Assembly (NCBI GenBank): GCA_034766995.1
Contig: CM068314.1
Span: 18,714,201 to 18,778,200, forward strand
Source: Acanthacorydalis orientalis
Lineage: Eukaryota; Arthropoda; Insecta; Megaloptera; Corydalidae
Direction: 5' to 3'
DNA: 64,000 nucleotides
In this document: positions 12,639 through 24,190 of the stretch, in pieces
Numbering within the stretch: position 1 is the stretch's first letter
Layout of the letters: every line of letters begins with the position of its first letter
Program-made: the position numbers and the translations under genes
Notes under the pieces: generated by a model
What the model was told of the DNA's origin: nothing
The model's database searches: none
Seen by the model: only the letters and a program-made list of their open reading frames with translations

Positions 12639-13785
12639 GTAATTATCTAGTGTTGGCATTACTATTACAAGTGCGAACTAATGCTACCACACGAAATTTA
12701 AATTAATTAAAATCGTTTGTTTCAAGCTCACTTCAAACTATAAATCCAGATATAGATGTGTAATAACCCAGTATCCTTATCAACCCGCTCTGGCCAAGCA
12801 TGATGAATTTAGTTACACCTATAGAAGATTGCTCTCTATAATACTTAGTAAGCCTGTTGATTATATTATTAGACGATATAATACATATATATATATATAT
12901 ATATATATACACAAAAACAAGCATAATATTTGATATATATATATATATATATTATTATCTATACAGTAACTTTTTTATTATGACTTCATTATATACCATT
13001 AACTAATCTAACCGAAACGTAGAGACTACTTTTATTAAAATCTAAAATAATTTTCGACAATTATAATAGAATAAATTAATTCTTATTAAACATTTAATCA
13101 AAAAAAAAACTATTTCAAAATTTCTTTATTTGCCGGATAAATAATATAGTCTTACTAAAATTCAAATTTATATAAGGACTCGTTTTAAAAACATGTTAAT
13201 ATCAATCGTATACAAATATTTACTTGTAAAAATATAATTTAAAAAAAAATTAAAAGTTTTATTATTAAATGATTATTTCAAAATATTTAAACATTAGTAA
13301 AATTAAATCGGGATAATATTTGTATATCTACTGATTAAATATCAATAACTGTATTTTATATAAACACTTTTAGAGACAAATAACGAACGCATCTAATTTA
13401 CTATCCAGTTAATTATACTACAATTTGTTTTCAATATGAATTTACATTCATTAAGAGTTACTAAATACATTTTTTTTATATAATAACTACAAATATACAT
13501 TATTATATTTTGCAAATAAATAAACAAATATAACCAAAATAATTATACAGAATAATATAATACAATCCGTACCTATATGTAACAATATGTGCGTGTGTCT
13601 GTACACTTTTATCATAAAGATTACAGGTGTGTTTCAGGTAAATAACCTGATACATCAAATAGTGGAAAGTAAATTATTAGCGTGAATAAGTTTATTTTTG
13701 ATACAAAAACCATTATATTTTATTTTATCATCATAATGATTATACGGTACAAATGTGTACTTGTATGTATGTATGTATATATGTG

Positions 13786-13827
<42 letters not shown>

Positions 13828-13900
13828 TTTGTTAGTATAAAAATAAGATCTTACATTCAATTCGAAATTGACAAAAAATCAAATAAAATGTAATGAATGG

Positions 13901-13906
13901 TATATA

Positions 13907-13942
<36 letters not shown>

Positions 13943-13948
13943 CATATA
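13901..13948. repeat. (TA)n microsatellite, once interrupted
   Basis: TA array broken by single C substitutions (TATACATATA). Confidence 0.9.
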
Positions 13949-14079
13949 TGTCTAAGTATACGTGTGTATAAGACAGAAAAAATGAAATAGGTCTTCTAAA
14001 GAAAACTAGAATGCATGTGAATTATAATTTTCACAAATATATTTGAACATATATTTTTAATATTCACTTTTATAAAGAA

Positions 14080-14370
14080 TGGTAGCTTTCCGGACATAAG
14101 TGGTGGTGACATAGGGGGTGAAACGTGAGCAGTTGACACAGTTTGAGTTTATCGCATGTGGAACTAACTGTCTATACTCCACTTTCGTGTAAGTCGGTAG
14201 TTTGTGTGTATGTGAGGGTTCGAGAAGCCACAAAACGATTTTCCACTGTATATATCACCCCTTCTCACGTCAACCCCCGCAAATCAACAACTTGACAGCG
14301 AGGGTAGCCGTGAAATGAAAACAGAACAAAATGATGTTTGGTTTGGCGATCGTTATACACTTTCCAAACG
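14080..14370. other. GC island, possible regulatory element
   Basis: About 290 bp of mixed composition with CpGs, including GGGGGTGAAACGTGAG and the roughly opposed CACCCCTTCTCACG about 150 bp later. No significant open frame. The sharp borders against AT DNA are typical of a conserved non-coding element or a very old repeat. Confidence 0.35.
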
Positions 14371-14624
14371 TTTGTATGTATTTAACCTAAATTATGTATA
14401 AAATAAAAATGTGTATTTTATATATGGAAAAAATTCGATTAATACTAATCAAACATTATACACTGTCATTAGAAGAAAAAATATTTTAATGATTAATAAT
14501 TAACAAAGTGTAGAGTCATTTTGGACACTTAATTTAAGAAATAATATACAAAATAATCTGGTATCAATTATTTTTTATATAAACTATTTTACAACCATAA
14601 CACACCAAAAGTCTAGAACATTTG

Positions 14625-14627
<3 letters not shown>

Positions 14628-14695
<68 letters not shown>
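14628..14695. repeat. (TA)n-(TG)n compound microsatellite
   Basis: TA 14628-14681 changing to TG 14681-14695. Confidence 0.95.
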
Positions 14696-14936
14696 ATGTA
14701 TGCATAATTTTAATGTAATTATATTTGCATAAAATGAAACCAGTTATACTTTCCAATATATTTCATAAATTTTATGTTTCTGCATGAATTTTTCCTGAAT
14801 TTTAATTATCAACTTAATTAAAATAAAACGATTGAATAAGTGTTAACAACAAATTAAATTATTCAATTAACATCCAACAGACGTATATTCCGATAAAAAG
14901 TATATACTACATTCCCAATATGATTTTATTATACAC

Positions 14937-14948
14937 ATACACACACAC

Positions 14949-14996
<48 letters not shown>
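14937..14996. repeat. (AC)n-(TA)n compound microsatellite
   Basis: AC 14937-14949, then TA 14953-14996. This mirrors the previous TA-TG array in the opposite orientation. Confidence 0.95.
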
Positions 14997-14998
<2 letters not shown>

Positions 14999-15589
14999 CA
15001 TATTTCACCTTCACATATATTTATCTTTTTGAGAATTAAATAATAATAATTTATTTATTGGTATTTGTTTGCTTGTTATCGTCTTCGTTATCTACGTTGA
15101 AACGCCTGTAAAGTAATAATTTACCCTATAAAGTATTAGAAAGATTTTGTAAGTTACGTAAACGGCACACAATGGTAAAGGTAATTTGAATTCATATCAT
15201 ACTTTATTTTGAATTCAAGTCATACGAATCAATCTGTTAAATCTGTTAAATTTATATCCACTTCGGCAATCATTTCCTAGTATTTGTTCCAATGAAATGA
15301 ATTTTAAAATTGAAGAGCATATGTGTAAAAATAAACGTATGTGTGATTTTATTTTATATCGTACACCGTTTATCATAGAGTCCTTCATTCTCGCATTTAG
15401 GTTATTCGCGGAAAAAATCAAAATGTAAATGAATTTTTACACGTACGCATGCAAATAAAAATAAACTTGTTTATCTGATAAACGTTGCCCTTTTCAACCG
15501 ACAACAAGTAGCATCTAACCACAAGCATAACCAGAACAAAGCTTTAATAATGTGTGATAAAATAATTCAGAGACGTTTAGAATAAGTGG

Positions 15590-15960
15590 TCTTACGGCGT
15601 ACTGCGCCACTTCGTATAATTACAAAAATAGTTTTTTATAACTCTCTCGTCGGCATAAACCCCCTCATTGCCACCCTATACTTTCTATAGTAACATCATA
15701 TCTACATTTTCAACGCCCGACCTCAAACTCTCAACACTTTACGTAGGGAAACTAATCTCATAACATTTTAACGCAAATGGAAAACTAACGAAAAAGAAAA
15801 TAAACCGTGAGGAAGAAGCAGAGGTAGATTCTCTTAACGAGATTTAAAAATAAATTAAGTAAAAGTAACGTTGTGGCAGATCTTGAAGTTATTACCTGTT
15901 CGTTGACTCTCGAGTCGTATGTGCTTTGCAGAGTTTTTCATCTCACAACTTTTAATTGTC
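15590..15960. other. GC island, possible regulatory element
   Basis: Mixed-composition DNA with scattered CpGs (GGCGTACTGCGCC near 15597, CCCCCTCATTGCC near 15660, CTCGAGTCG near 15910). No coding potential recognised. Confidence 0.3.
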
Positions 15961-17048
15961 TTTGCAAATAAAGAAAATTTTATTTACAATCTCTTCATTT
16001 TTCCTCATAATATCACGTATTGAATTCATAACTATAAACAACTTCTTTGCGCTCTCTTTTGATTTTAATTTATTTAGACACAAGAAATATTTTTATAATT
16101 TTTAATAGGTTGATCAAAATTTCGCGACTTTGAAATTCGATAAAAATTAACGTTTTAAACAATAATAACATACAAGAAAAGTTGAATAATAAATTAATTT
16201 GACATCTTTAAACGGTGTTAATTACAAAAATAAAATCTGAACAAAAAAATAATACTTTTTACTTGAATTGATTAATTTGTTTCACTTTCTAGTAAGATAT
16301 AATACAAATAAGAAACATTTCGTAATATTTCTATCAACAAAATAGTATTTTTACAAATTATACACTGAAATTAATGTTGTGTAGTAGTCACGAGTTTTCA
16401 TAAATTACAATAGTACACAATACTAACTTGTACAAAAAAAAACTCATAACAATATTTCCAAACTGATTTTAAGTAATATACGATAGAAAGCAATAAACTA
16501 ATACACATAAATAAGAGAAATCAAATTACAAGTTCTTGATATTTTTTGAAAGGAATAAGAATCAATCGTATATTTCTAATTTTATTTGTTGTCTTGGAAA
16601 TTGGTTTTCCGCGCACGAAAGATCAGCCTTCCGTAATTCTGACGAATATAAAAAAATATTTTTTACATGAAAGCCAGCCTTCGCATAAATAAAACTTTTA
16701 CTAATCCAATCAATAAATGTTCAATTCTGTTCTGAACAGGCACGCAATTTTAAAGACGAGCATGTTATTAAATGAAACAATATGGAGTATACAGGGAATA
16801 TTTTAATCTTGATATTTATTGCAGATTGAAATACGTCATTCTTTTTATACGTCCTTTGCTATAAAATTATATAAAAATTTCAATCGAATATTATACTGAA
16901 AAATAGTTAACTGCATGTAAATGTTTTTATGAAGACTTTACGACACAAATAATCTAATAAATTTGATTGTTTCTTTACTTTTTTCATTAGTTACATTTTT
17001 ATTAACAATTATTATTTCAATGTTTGGATTTTTTTCTTTTTATGTTAT
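15961..17048. other. AT-rich stretch, no gene seen
   Basis: No array, element or open frame of note up to the mariner insertion. Confidence 0.55.
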
Positions 17049-17050
17049 TA

Positions 17051-18103
17051 GGATGTTGCATTGAAATTCGATGTTTTTCATGATTTTAAGCATTTATTTC
17101 AAAACAAAATGTGTGAATACATTAATCAAAGTGTCTTCTCTCGGAAGCTATGAGATTTTCCCACTTTTCTGACAGAAGTTGAATTCCTTTAGCAACAGAG
17201 GACCGAGTGTTTTCATGAAGAAGAATCACTTTTCGACGATTTAGTGCAATTGATAGTCGTTTTTGCATCAAATTATCATTCAAACACTCCAATTGTTGTC
17301 GATGACGTTCGGATATGATTGCTTCCTTCGGTTTTAACAGCTCATAATACACGACATCCTCCAATCTCACCAAATAGAGAGCATTGCTTTGGGTCTGTGC
17401 ATGTTTCGTTTTGGTGTCGACATTGATGGTTGACCAGGATCAACCCATAATTTAATACGTTTCGAGTTGTCGAAATAGATCCATTTTTCATCGCCGGTAA
17501 CGATATGCCACAAGAAACTCTTCTTTTTATGCCATGCAAGCAAAGAAATCGAGGCGTATAAACGATTAGTAATGGCATTTTCGGTTAATTCGTGTGGCAG
17601 TCATCTTCCTTCTTTCTGGATCTTTCCCATGACTTGTAAATGTCGTGAAATGGTTGATTTATCAACTTTGAGCTGTTGAGCCAATTCTTTAAGTGTTCTT
17701 CCAATAGAGCTTGCAATTATTCATCTTCAAACTTTTTCGATTCACCTGGCTGTTGTTTGTCGTGATCGTCACAATTATCACTTTTGAATCGTCGAAACCA
17801 ATCTACATACCGTTACCAATGGAGCAGATTCACTATAAGTTTTCACAAGCAATCGATGAGCTTCAGCTATACTTTTTTTCAAATCAAAGTCGTGATAAGT
17901 ACACATCGGAAAAACAACTCATCGCGTTCGATTTTAATTCGATTATAAAAAAGCACTTGTGTAAACAAAGGATAGCATCTGATGACCGAATTTTAGTGAG
18001 AAATGTTCACACTTCAAAATGACATAAGAGACATCAGTCATTTCCCACAGAATACCCACCTAGAGTCATCTACACGTAAACAGCGGCTTTCAACGCAACA
18101 TCC
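17051..18103 (-). mobile_element. Mariner element, internally deleted, with intact ends
   Basis: Seen: terminal inverted repeats start GGATGTTGCATTGAAA (17051) and, on the other strand, GGATGTTGCGTTGAAA (from 18103). TA dinucleotides flank it at 17049-17050 and 18104-18105, the target duplication expected of mariner. The length is 1053 bp, while intact mariners are usually about 1.25-1.3 kb. The body encodes a mariner transposase remnant on the minus strand (separate entry). The size shortfall matches a missing block of about 70 codons in that gene. Inferred: a non-autonomous deletion copy that kept both ends, so in principle it could be moved by a related transposase. The subfamily is not certain. 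Confidence 0.92.
17119..17960 (-). pseudogene. Mariner transposase pseudogene lacking the third catalytic Asp
   Basis: The minus strand, read across several frameshifts, follows a mariner transposase from the helix-turn-helix region (SIAEAHRLLVKTYSESAP near 17860-17810) through the linker (WLPHELTENA-like, near 17580) to the catalytic core. The first Asp is present in GDEKWIYFDNSKR (codon 17492-17490). The second-Asp block reads VILLHENTRSS, with Glu in place of Asp (17214-17212). The sequence then jumps from VAKG straight to the C-terminal LLSEKWENLIAS, so the PHPPYSPDLAPSDYHLF block with the third Asp is absent. The longest remaining frame is 83 residues (17373-17122). Stops occur upstream, including inside the N-terminal half. 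Both the triad and the reading frame are broken, so it is dead. Confidence 0.9.
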
Positions 18104-18105
18104 TA

Positions 18106-18646
18106 TTAATATATAATATAAATACAATGTGCAAGAACAATATATTAAAGAATACATTTAGGATGATTTTTATTATTTAGAAGAAAAAACAACATACTGG
18201 ATATTTTCATTAGATCATGTGAACATATTACTAAATGGAAAAAAAACTTTCCTTCAAGTTTCCTTCAACGACTATTTTGAAACTTACTAGTATGAAAAAG
18301 TTTAAACTTCAGTATGTTTCTTTTCATATCCCAAAGTTTTATATTCAGACTAATACGTACTTCTTCACATAGGTAGTTGTAATCAAACCACACGCAAGTA
18401 ACCGACACATAAAAAAATATTTTACCAGCAACCAACGAAATAATTTTATATATAAAATAAAATTAACTGAATGTTTTTCTACAAATGAATATTTTATTTA
18501 ACTGGAATATTTTACTTCAAAGAGTGATATGGAAATATTTTTCAGTGATTATAAAAGTATTAATATGTAATTTTATATATTTAAATAAAAAACTGACTTT
18601 TAGAGTCTTATTTTTATAAATAATATGTAAGTTATCTTTTTAATAA

Positions 18647-18688
<42 letters not shown>

Positions 18689-19089
18689 ATATTATTTTAT
18701 GTATTATATAGTACATATTATTTCACTATAAGATATGGTTTCTAATTTATAAACGATTCTTTAACTACGCATGTATACAAATAGTTTTTGAAATAATAAA
18801 GTTAAAATATGAAACAATTTATTAAAAGTATACTGAAACAATAATATCACTATCATTGAAACTTGATTGAATATAAGTATTAAATTTTTATAGAAATAGT
18901 TTACACATTATTAGATTTTGTAAATTATTTTTATTTTAATATTTTGCAGACATTTAAAAATATAGAAATATTTTTTAAAATAAAATACATTACTTGCATA
19001 AGATAAAATATTTAACTTTTGTAGACTACAATATGATCTTACTTTTTCAGTAATAGTAACAAGCTATTGAATTTTAATTTATGGAAAAT
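18106..19089. other. AT-rich stretch, no gene seen
   Basis: One TA array (listed). No other structure recognised. Confidence 0.55.
18649..18685. repeat. (TA)n microsatellite
   Basis: 37 bp of pure TA. Confidence 0.95.
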
Positions 19090-19400
19090 TTGCATGTAAC
19101 GCTTGACCTAGTTGTATACATCACATCGGTTTCTAATTTTGCAATGGACGGCCGAAAAGGATGTAACACTGTCGTCAATAACGATTCATACTGAGCTAAA
19201 GCCAAAGTTAATTTATAATGCGTTGTCCTCCGTTAAGCAACTAATTAGTCTCCTAGCTATAAATAGACAGCAACTATACAATGCAGAAGCAAATTCTATC
19301 AATTACACGCATGCTAATGTCTGAAGACAGCAGAGATGAACATTTGTGAGAACGCATGCGCTTCTTGTCAATTTGTAAATAGTATACATGCGTGTTGTAT
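19090..19400. other. Mixed-composition island with homeodomain/POU-like sites
   Basis: About 300 bp with CpGs. It includes CTAATTAG (palindromic homeodomain core, around 19240), CTATAAATAG (TATA-like, around 19258) and GCATGCTAAT (POU-like, around 19310). A 70-codon plus-strand frame spans 19112-19324 but has no recognisable domain and a poor start context. More likely a regulatory element than a gene. Confidence 0.3.
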
Positions 19401-20086
19401 ATATAAATACAATCACCTAAAGAAACAGTACTTTATAGACAATTTTTTTTGGTGAGAATTATTTATAGCTTTGGCACTTTACCAATTTTGAATGCAAACA
19501 TTAACTATGAAGAAAAAAAATGTGAAAAAAAAACATAAGTTGACTAATTACTGTATTATGTTTAGATTCACACCATACTATACACAAATTTGTTTTTCAG
19601 CACTTCTCATAAATATACGCTTTAATTTTACTTTCCTATAATTTTTATTTTCATTAAGAACAATTCTATTCTTTTATAAAAAAAATGTAATAATATTAAA
19701 CTCAAGAAAAAACATCAACTACTATTATAAAAAAAAACAAATAGCAAAATACAAGTTATAATTTTTACTTCCTTTTATTTTTCATCATACTTATATTAAT
19801 ATTTCTTCGAAAAAACTAGTATTGAAATAAAAAAGCCGTATCAGAAATAAACTCATATAATGTTCATTAATTAATTTTCTTTTCAAAAAAATCATACAAA
19901 TACGATTTTTTTTAAAAAAAGAATTAATGAAAAATACAATAGGAGTAATAATTTATATATAACATTCCAGATATTAAAATCAAAAACTCGTCAATAGAAT
20001 CAATAAAACTCACAATTTAATTTTGCTTCGGCTAACTGAAACTTCTGATTTTCTTTTCATCGTATTTTATATATGAATATATGTAG

Positions 20087-20092
<6 letters not shown>

Positions 20093-20155
<63 letters not shown>
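20093..20155. repeat. (TA)n microsatellite
   Basis: 63 bp of pure TA. Confidence 0.95.
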
Positions 20156-20157
<2 letters not shown>

Positions 20158-20820
20158 GAAGAGTTTTTGTTTATAAATAATTTATCATGAATGAATGTCA
20201 TAACAGAATGATAACAAAAATAATCTACAAAGTTGAATACACATTGTGCTATAGTACAATTACATAAATTAATCATAATCACAAACAGTATTTACAGTGT
20301 AATGTTTTTGTTGTCGATGGTAATAAATAGGGTGGAACGATTATCGCTAAAACCGTAAAAAATATATATAAATAAATTGAACACTCAATCGAAACATATT
20401 AAACTATTATATAAAATGGATCTATATTTGTGACGATAAGATACAGAACATTTCTTTCACTGACCTACGGCAACAACAGTTACAATAAAAAATAATAACT
20501 CAATTTAATAAGTACTGTTAATATCATTTGTATGTAAATTTTCGAATCTTATAAGTTTATTATTTTGATGGTGTTGAATGTATTCATTAATCTGGGTATT
20601 TATTACTACGTTGATACAAGTTTAACCTGTTATTTTTATATACTTATCCGGAAACATTATTAATTTATTGTAATTATTTTTTTATAGTTTTACATACATT
20701 ATTCATAAATTTGGTGATTTATTTGAAAGCTTCCGTGTGACTACTACAATTAATCGCATGTACCTTACTTTAAATTACTGTACATTATTTTTTGGCCTAT
20801 TTTTTACATTTCAAAAATTC

Positions 20821-20823
<3 letters not shown>

Positions 20824-20861
<38 letters not shown>
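20824..20861. repeat. (TA)n microsatellite
   Basis: 38 bp of pure TA. Confidence 0.95.
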
Positions 20862-20863
<2 letters not shown>

Positions 20864-21463
20864 TATTTTTAATTTATTGTACAAACACACAAGTATAAAT
20901 ATTTATAACTTGTAATGTTGAAGAAAAATAAATCAAATATCGAAGAAAAAGAACTGAATAAAAATATTGATTTATATACTTCATTTATCAATATCATTCT
21001 CTTATATACGTTTAATTTTTATATAATTTACATTATTAAAGCAAACAAATAATTAATTAAATAATGAGTTCAAAATTCAATAGTTTCAAAAACGAACATA
21101 AATACAAAGTGGTGAAATTAAAAATATGTGAACAAATATACTCAACCAAATACATATATTTACTCAAAAACACACACACACACACACACACATGTACTTA
21201 ATATACACATATATGCATAATATTATATACTTTTTGTAAAGAAATACGAAAAACTAGTAATGTGTATTTAATTAATAAAATTTTAGATATATACATCATT
21301 ACCACATTTGTAGTATTAACCTTCAAATACATTTCGAAGTTTGGTAGTAGTCACGATATCTTTCAATTAAAATTAATTTTTTATTTATTGGCACTATAAA
21401 ATGTAAAAATTTTAATAAAAATTATAATTACAAATAGATCAGGAAATAAATATATAATTATAA

Positions 21464-21465
<2 letters not shown>

Positions 21466-21519
<54 letters not shown>
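21466..21519. repeat. (TA)n microsatellite
   Basis: 54 bp of pure TA. Confidence 0.95.
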
Positions 21520-21520
<1 letters not shown>

Positions 21521-22305
21521 AACATATGAATATTTATACACATATAATTACAATTGTGACTTGTACATGTGATAAAGTATAGATGTGTAATTAAAAAATA
21601 ATAACAGGGAAAGGAGTTACGTCTAATAAGAGTTCATGACAAGATATAAAAAATATGAAATATTTTAACATTTATATATATATATTTTGAACCAAACAAG
21701 CCAGTAGAAAATCGAGAATATTAGGTAGTAGATAAAATCAGTAAATATTTGATCGATTAAAAGATAACCAACAAACATTCGTGACAAAAAAACTAAAATC
21801 ATTTATTTTTCATTGTAATAATACTCTGAATTAATCCTAATACAATTTAAATTAACAATTGTCTGGTATTTTACCATAAATTGTTATATGAACTATATTT
21901 TCTTAAAACTAAAATATGTATGTATTTTACTAAAAATATGTATATCTGTCTAAAAACCAAAAATGTTTGTTCTGTGTCATCAAAAATATTAAAAGCTTAT
22001 AAAACTTCAGTATTTGTTAAAATAGTAATAAAAAATAAACAGAAAACAATGCTTTATGATATATATTACCATTGGAACAGTCAGAAATAATAAATATGTC
22101 TGCAGTTTTAACTGTTCAAATTCCTATAAATTTAAGTCTAGATTTATGATACATGCCATATTTTTTTTGAAAAATAAAATTTACGAATAAAATTAATCTT
22201 TAATAAGATAACACCATGGAAATAAGATTAAACAAAATATATTTACTGAAATCTATGAAGAAATGATATACAAAGAAGGCAGATCAATCAAATAGAAAAG
22301 AACAT

Positions 22306-22311
22306 TATATA

Positions 22312-22376
<65 letters not shown>

Positions 22377-22399
22377 TTGTGTGTGTTTGTGTGTGTGTA
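22306..22399. repeat. (TA)n-(TG)n compound microsatellite
   Basis: Interrupted TA array followed by GTGTGTTTGTGTGTGTG. Confidence 0.95.
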
Positions 22400-22675
22400 T
22401 ATACTATATCTGGCAAATTGAAATACAGTAAAGGAACTTTACGTTTTAATATTTGTATTGTTTGGCTGTCTTTTAAATAGATTGTCTTTTCTTTGTCAAG
22501 TATCAAGTTCATTACTTACATAAAAGTGTACTTCTCTTTTTAGTACTAATGAATATCTAATTAAGAAATATATGGAATTCTTAACTTTATAACTACAAAC
22601 GTTTAGCTCACCATAATTCAATTAGTCTTTAATTATACAATTTATTAAACATATATATATATATATATATATATT

Positions 22676-22745
22676 TACAAGAGGTTTCGCCCCTTGTTCG
22701 CTGAGCTCACCAACCACTGGGTCGCTGCGCTCGCCCACTTGTCAA
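22676..22745. repeat. Short GC-rich tandem repeat, 24-bp unit
   Basis: An abrupt 65-bp GC-rich block between a TA array and AT-rich DNA. It holds two related units 24 bp apart, TTCGCTGAGCTCACC (22697-22711) and GTCGCTGCGCTCGCC (22721-22735), with partial copies of the unit's leader (CCCTTG, CCACTGG, CCACTTG) before, between and after. The composition is unlike anything nearby. It could be part of a transposon end or an imported fragment. Its identity is unknown to me. Confidence 0.6.
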
Positions 22746-23493
22746 TTATAAGCCTTTACATGTAACCGAATGAAACAATAAACATATTTTTTAAAACTTA
22801 TTTATGTCTATATAATCATTATCGCAGACAGATTGCAACGTTGCTGTTTTATATATGAATTAAACATATTTAGGTACCATGAAATCTTAACATAAGTTCA
22901 CGTCATAGAAAATTTTTTGCAGATAATTTTGATTCTATATATATATATATATATACATACATTTTTTTAATTTATAATAAAATTGACATTATTAAAAAAT
23001 GACATTGGTATGTATAAACCTAACTATTTCATATAAAAAATATGAAATTTATTTTTAATCAAAAGTGAACAATATCATAAATGTAAGAAATATTCAATTG
23101 TCTAAAATTCAGATATAGATATTTTACATTACTATATAATTTACTTTACACTAAATTATATTTTAAAATTTAATACTATTCACTAGCAGTTAAGCACATG
23201 TTATATATTAAAAATTACTGAACTCGTTTCTAGTGTTTAAAAATCAATTCATTTTTTAATAATGAATAAGTTATAAAAAGTTTATATGGAATTTCAAATA
23301 TGTTCAGAAAAGAAAATTGTAATGTTAATATATTTAAAAACATTATTTTAAATATCAATAACAGAAAACAGAGCTTTTGCGATCTTTTCTATAAAAATAA
23401 AATAAACACAATGTTGATTTACTGGGAAACGATCATTTATAACAGTTGTTTTAGAAATCGATACCAAGAAATATAATGCAATTATATATATAT

Positions 23494-23542
<49 letters not shown>

Positions 23543-23749
23543 GCGTGTATATGATGAATATCTAAGCTAGTAATAAAATGTAAATACAATGTTGACTAGC
23601 TCTATTTTATTTTTACTTCATATTATGTAAATTGCAAATAGATGTGACAGTTAAATTTTATGTATGTACATAATTTTAAAACATTTAATCATACAAAGTT
23701 GTTTATCTCGGTTAGATTTTATTTTATTACAATAAAATAAACAAATACA
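22746..23749. other. AT-rich stretch, no gene seen
   Basis: Contains the 23.5 kb TA array only. Confidence 0.55.
23483..23539. repeat. (TA)n microsatellite, once interrupted
   Basis: Short TA run, then AACA, then 43 bp of pure TA. Confidence 0.95.
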
Positions 23750-24190
23750 TCTTCTCCCACACAATTACAACGCACCACAGTCAGTCCGAATGAATGATAA
23801 AGGAAATTTTAAATCTTTCAACAAATAAAAACGAATCGGTCTGGGCGGACTAGCAAGAAAAGGGGGTGTTGAGAAACACGAGAAAAACACGCACGTACTT
23901 TCGCCGTGTTTTCTCGTGACTGGCACATATTATTCAGACGGATAAAACACAGTGAACGGACGAATACTGACTGCCGTTGTGGTGGCCTGTATTTATCCGA
24001 CGGTCCGTGTTTTGTTCCTGCGTCTAGAAGTACGCTTCTCGCTTACCAATTAAGGTCGATGTGCTTGGCATTTACCACCTTAAGCGAAGAACTTCTTCCC
24101 GACTCACAGTCGCACGCGTCTTGGCTTATATCGATTACTTTAAAGTGTTGAAACGTTACAGAGGTGGGGGTTTGTTTGATTTAAGAATTT
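23750..24190. other. GC/CpG-containing island with strong hairpin
   Basis: About 440 bp of near-balanced composition. It includes a hairpin at 23877-23918 and an 81-codon plus-strand frame (23906-24151) of no recognised family. The frame is Cys/Arg/Ser-rich with no signal peptide, so I do not call it a gene. Its border is sharp on both sides. Candidates are a promoter, an enhancer or an old repeat. Confidence 0.35.
23877..23918. promoter_or_regulatory. Inverted repeat / hairpin
   Basis: CACGAGAAAAACACG (23877-23891) and CGTGTTTTCTCGTG (23905-23918) pair along their length with one unpaired A, enclosing a 13-base loop. Function unknown. The stem is too short for a typical microRNA precursor. 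Confidence 0.5.

Larger units (their letters stand above)
9741..14079. other. Long AT-rich stretch, no gene seen
   Basis: About 4.3 kb with TA arrays (listed) plus shorter runs at 9841-9875 (TACA then TA), 12884-12909, 12933-12952 and 13790-13824. Open frames at 11.1, 12.2 and 12.7 kb are simple-sequence or featureless. No transposon signature was found. Confidence 0.55.
14371..15589. other. AT-rich stretch, no gene seen
   Basis: Contains two compound microsatellites (listed). The minus-strand frame at 15421-15215 lacks any recognisable domain. Confidence 0.55.
19401..22675. other. AT-rich stretch with TA arrays, no gene seen
   Basis: 3.3 kb containing the listed arrays, a 22-bp (AC)n at 21171-21192 and a 25-bp TA run at 22650-22674. 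The plus-strand frame 21881-22090 is lysine/tyrosine-rich, as expected by chance in this composition. Confidence 0.55.

Noticed and set aside
14150..14235. Possible tRNA because of GAGGGTTCGAGAAGCC resembling a B box
   Set aside because: No A box at the right distance and no cloverleaf arms around it.
17711..18022. 103-codon plus-strand frame
   Set aside because: It is the antisense shadow of the mariner transposase pseudogene on the minus strand.
19112..19324. 70-codon frame as a coding exon
   Set aside because: No recognisable similarity and no acceptor or donor at its edges.
23906..24151. 81-codon frame in the 23.9 kb island as a novel gene
   Set aside because: No domain, no splice context and chance openness in higher-GC DNA. 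Kept only as a note within the island.
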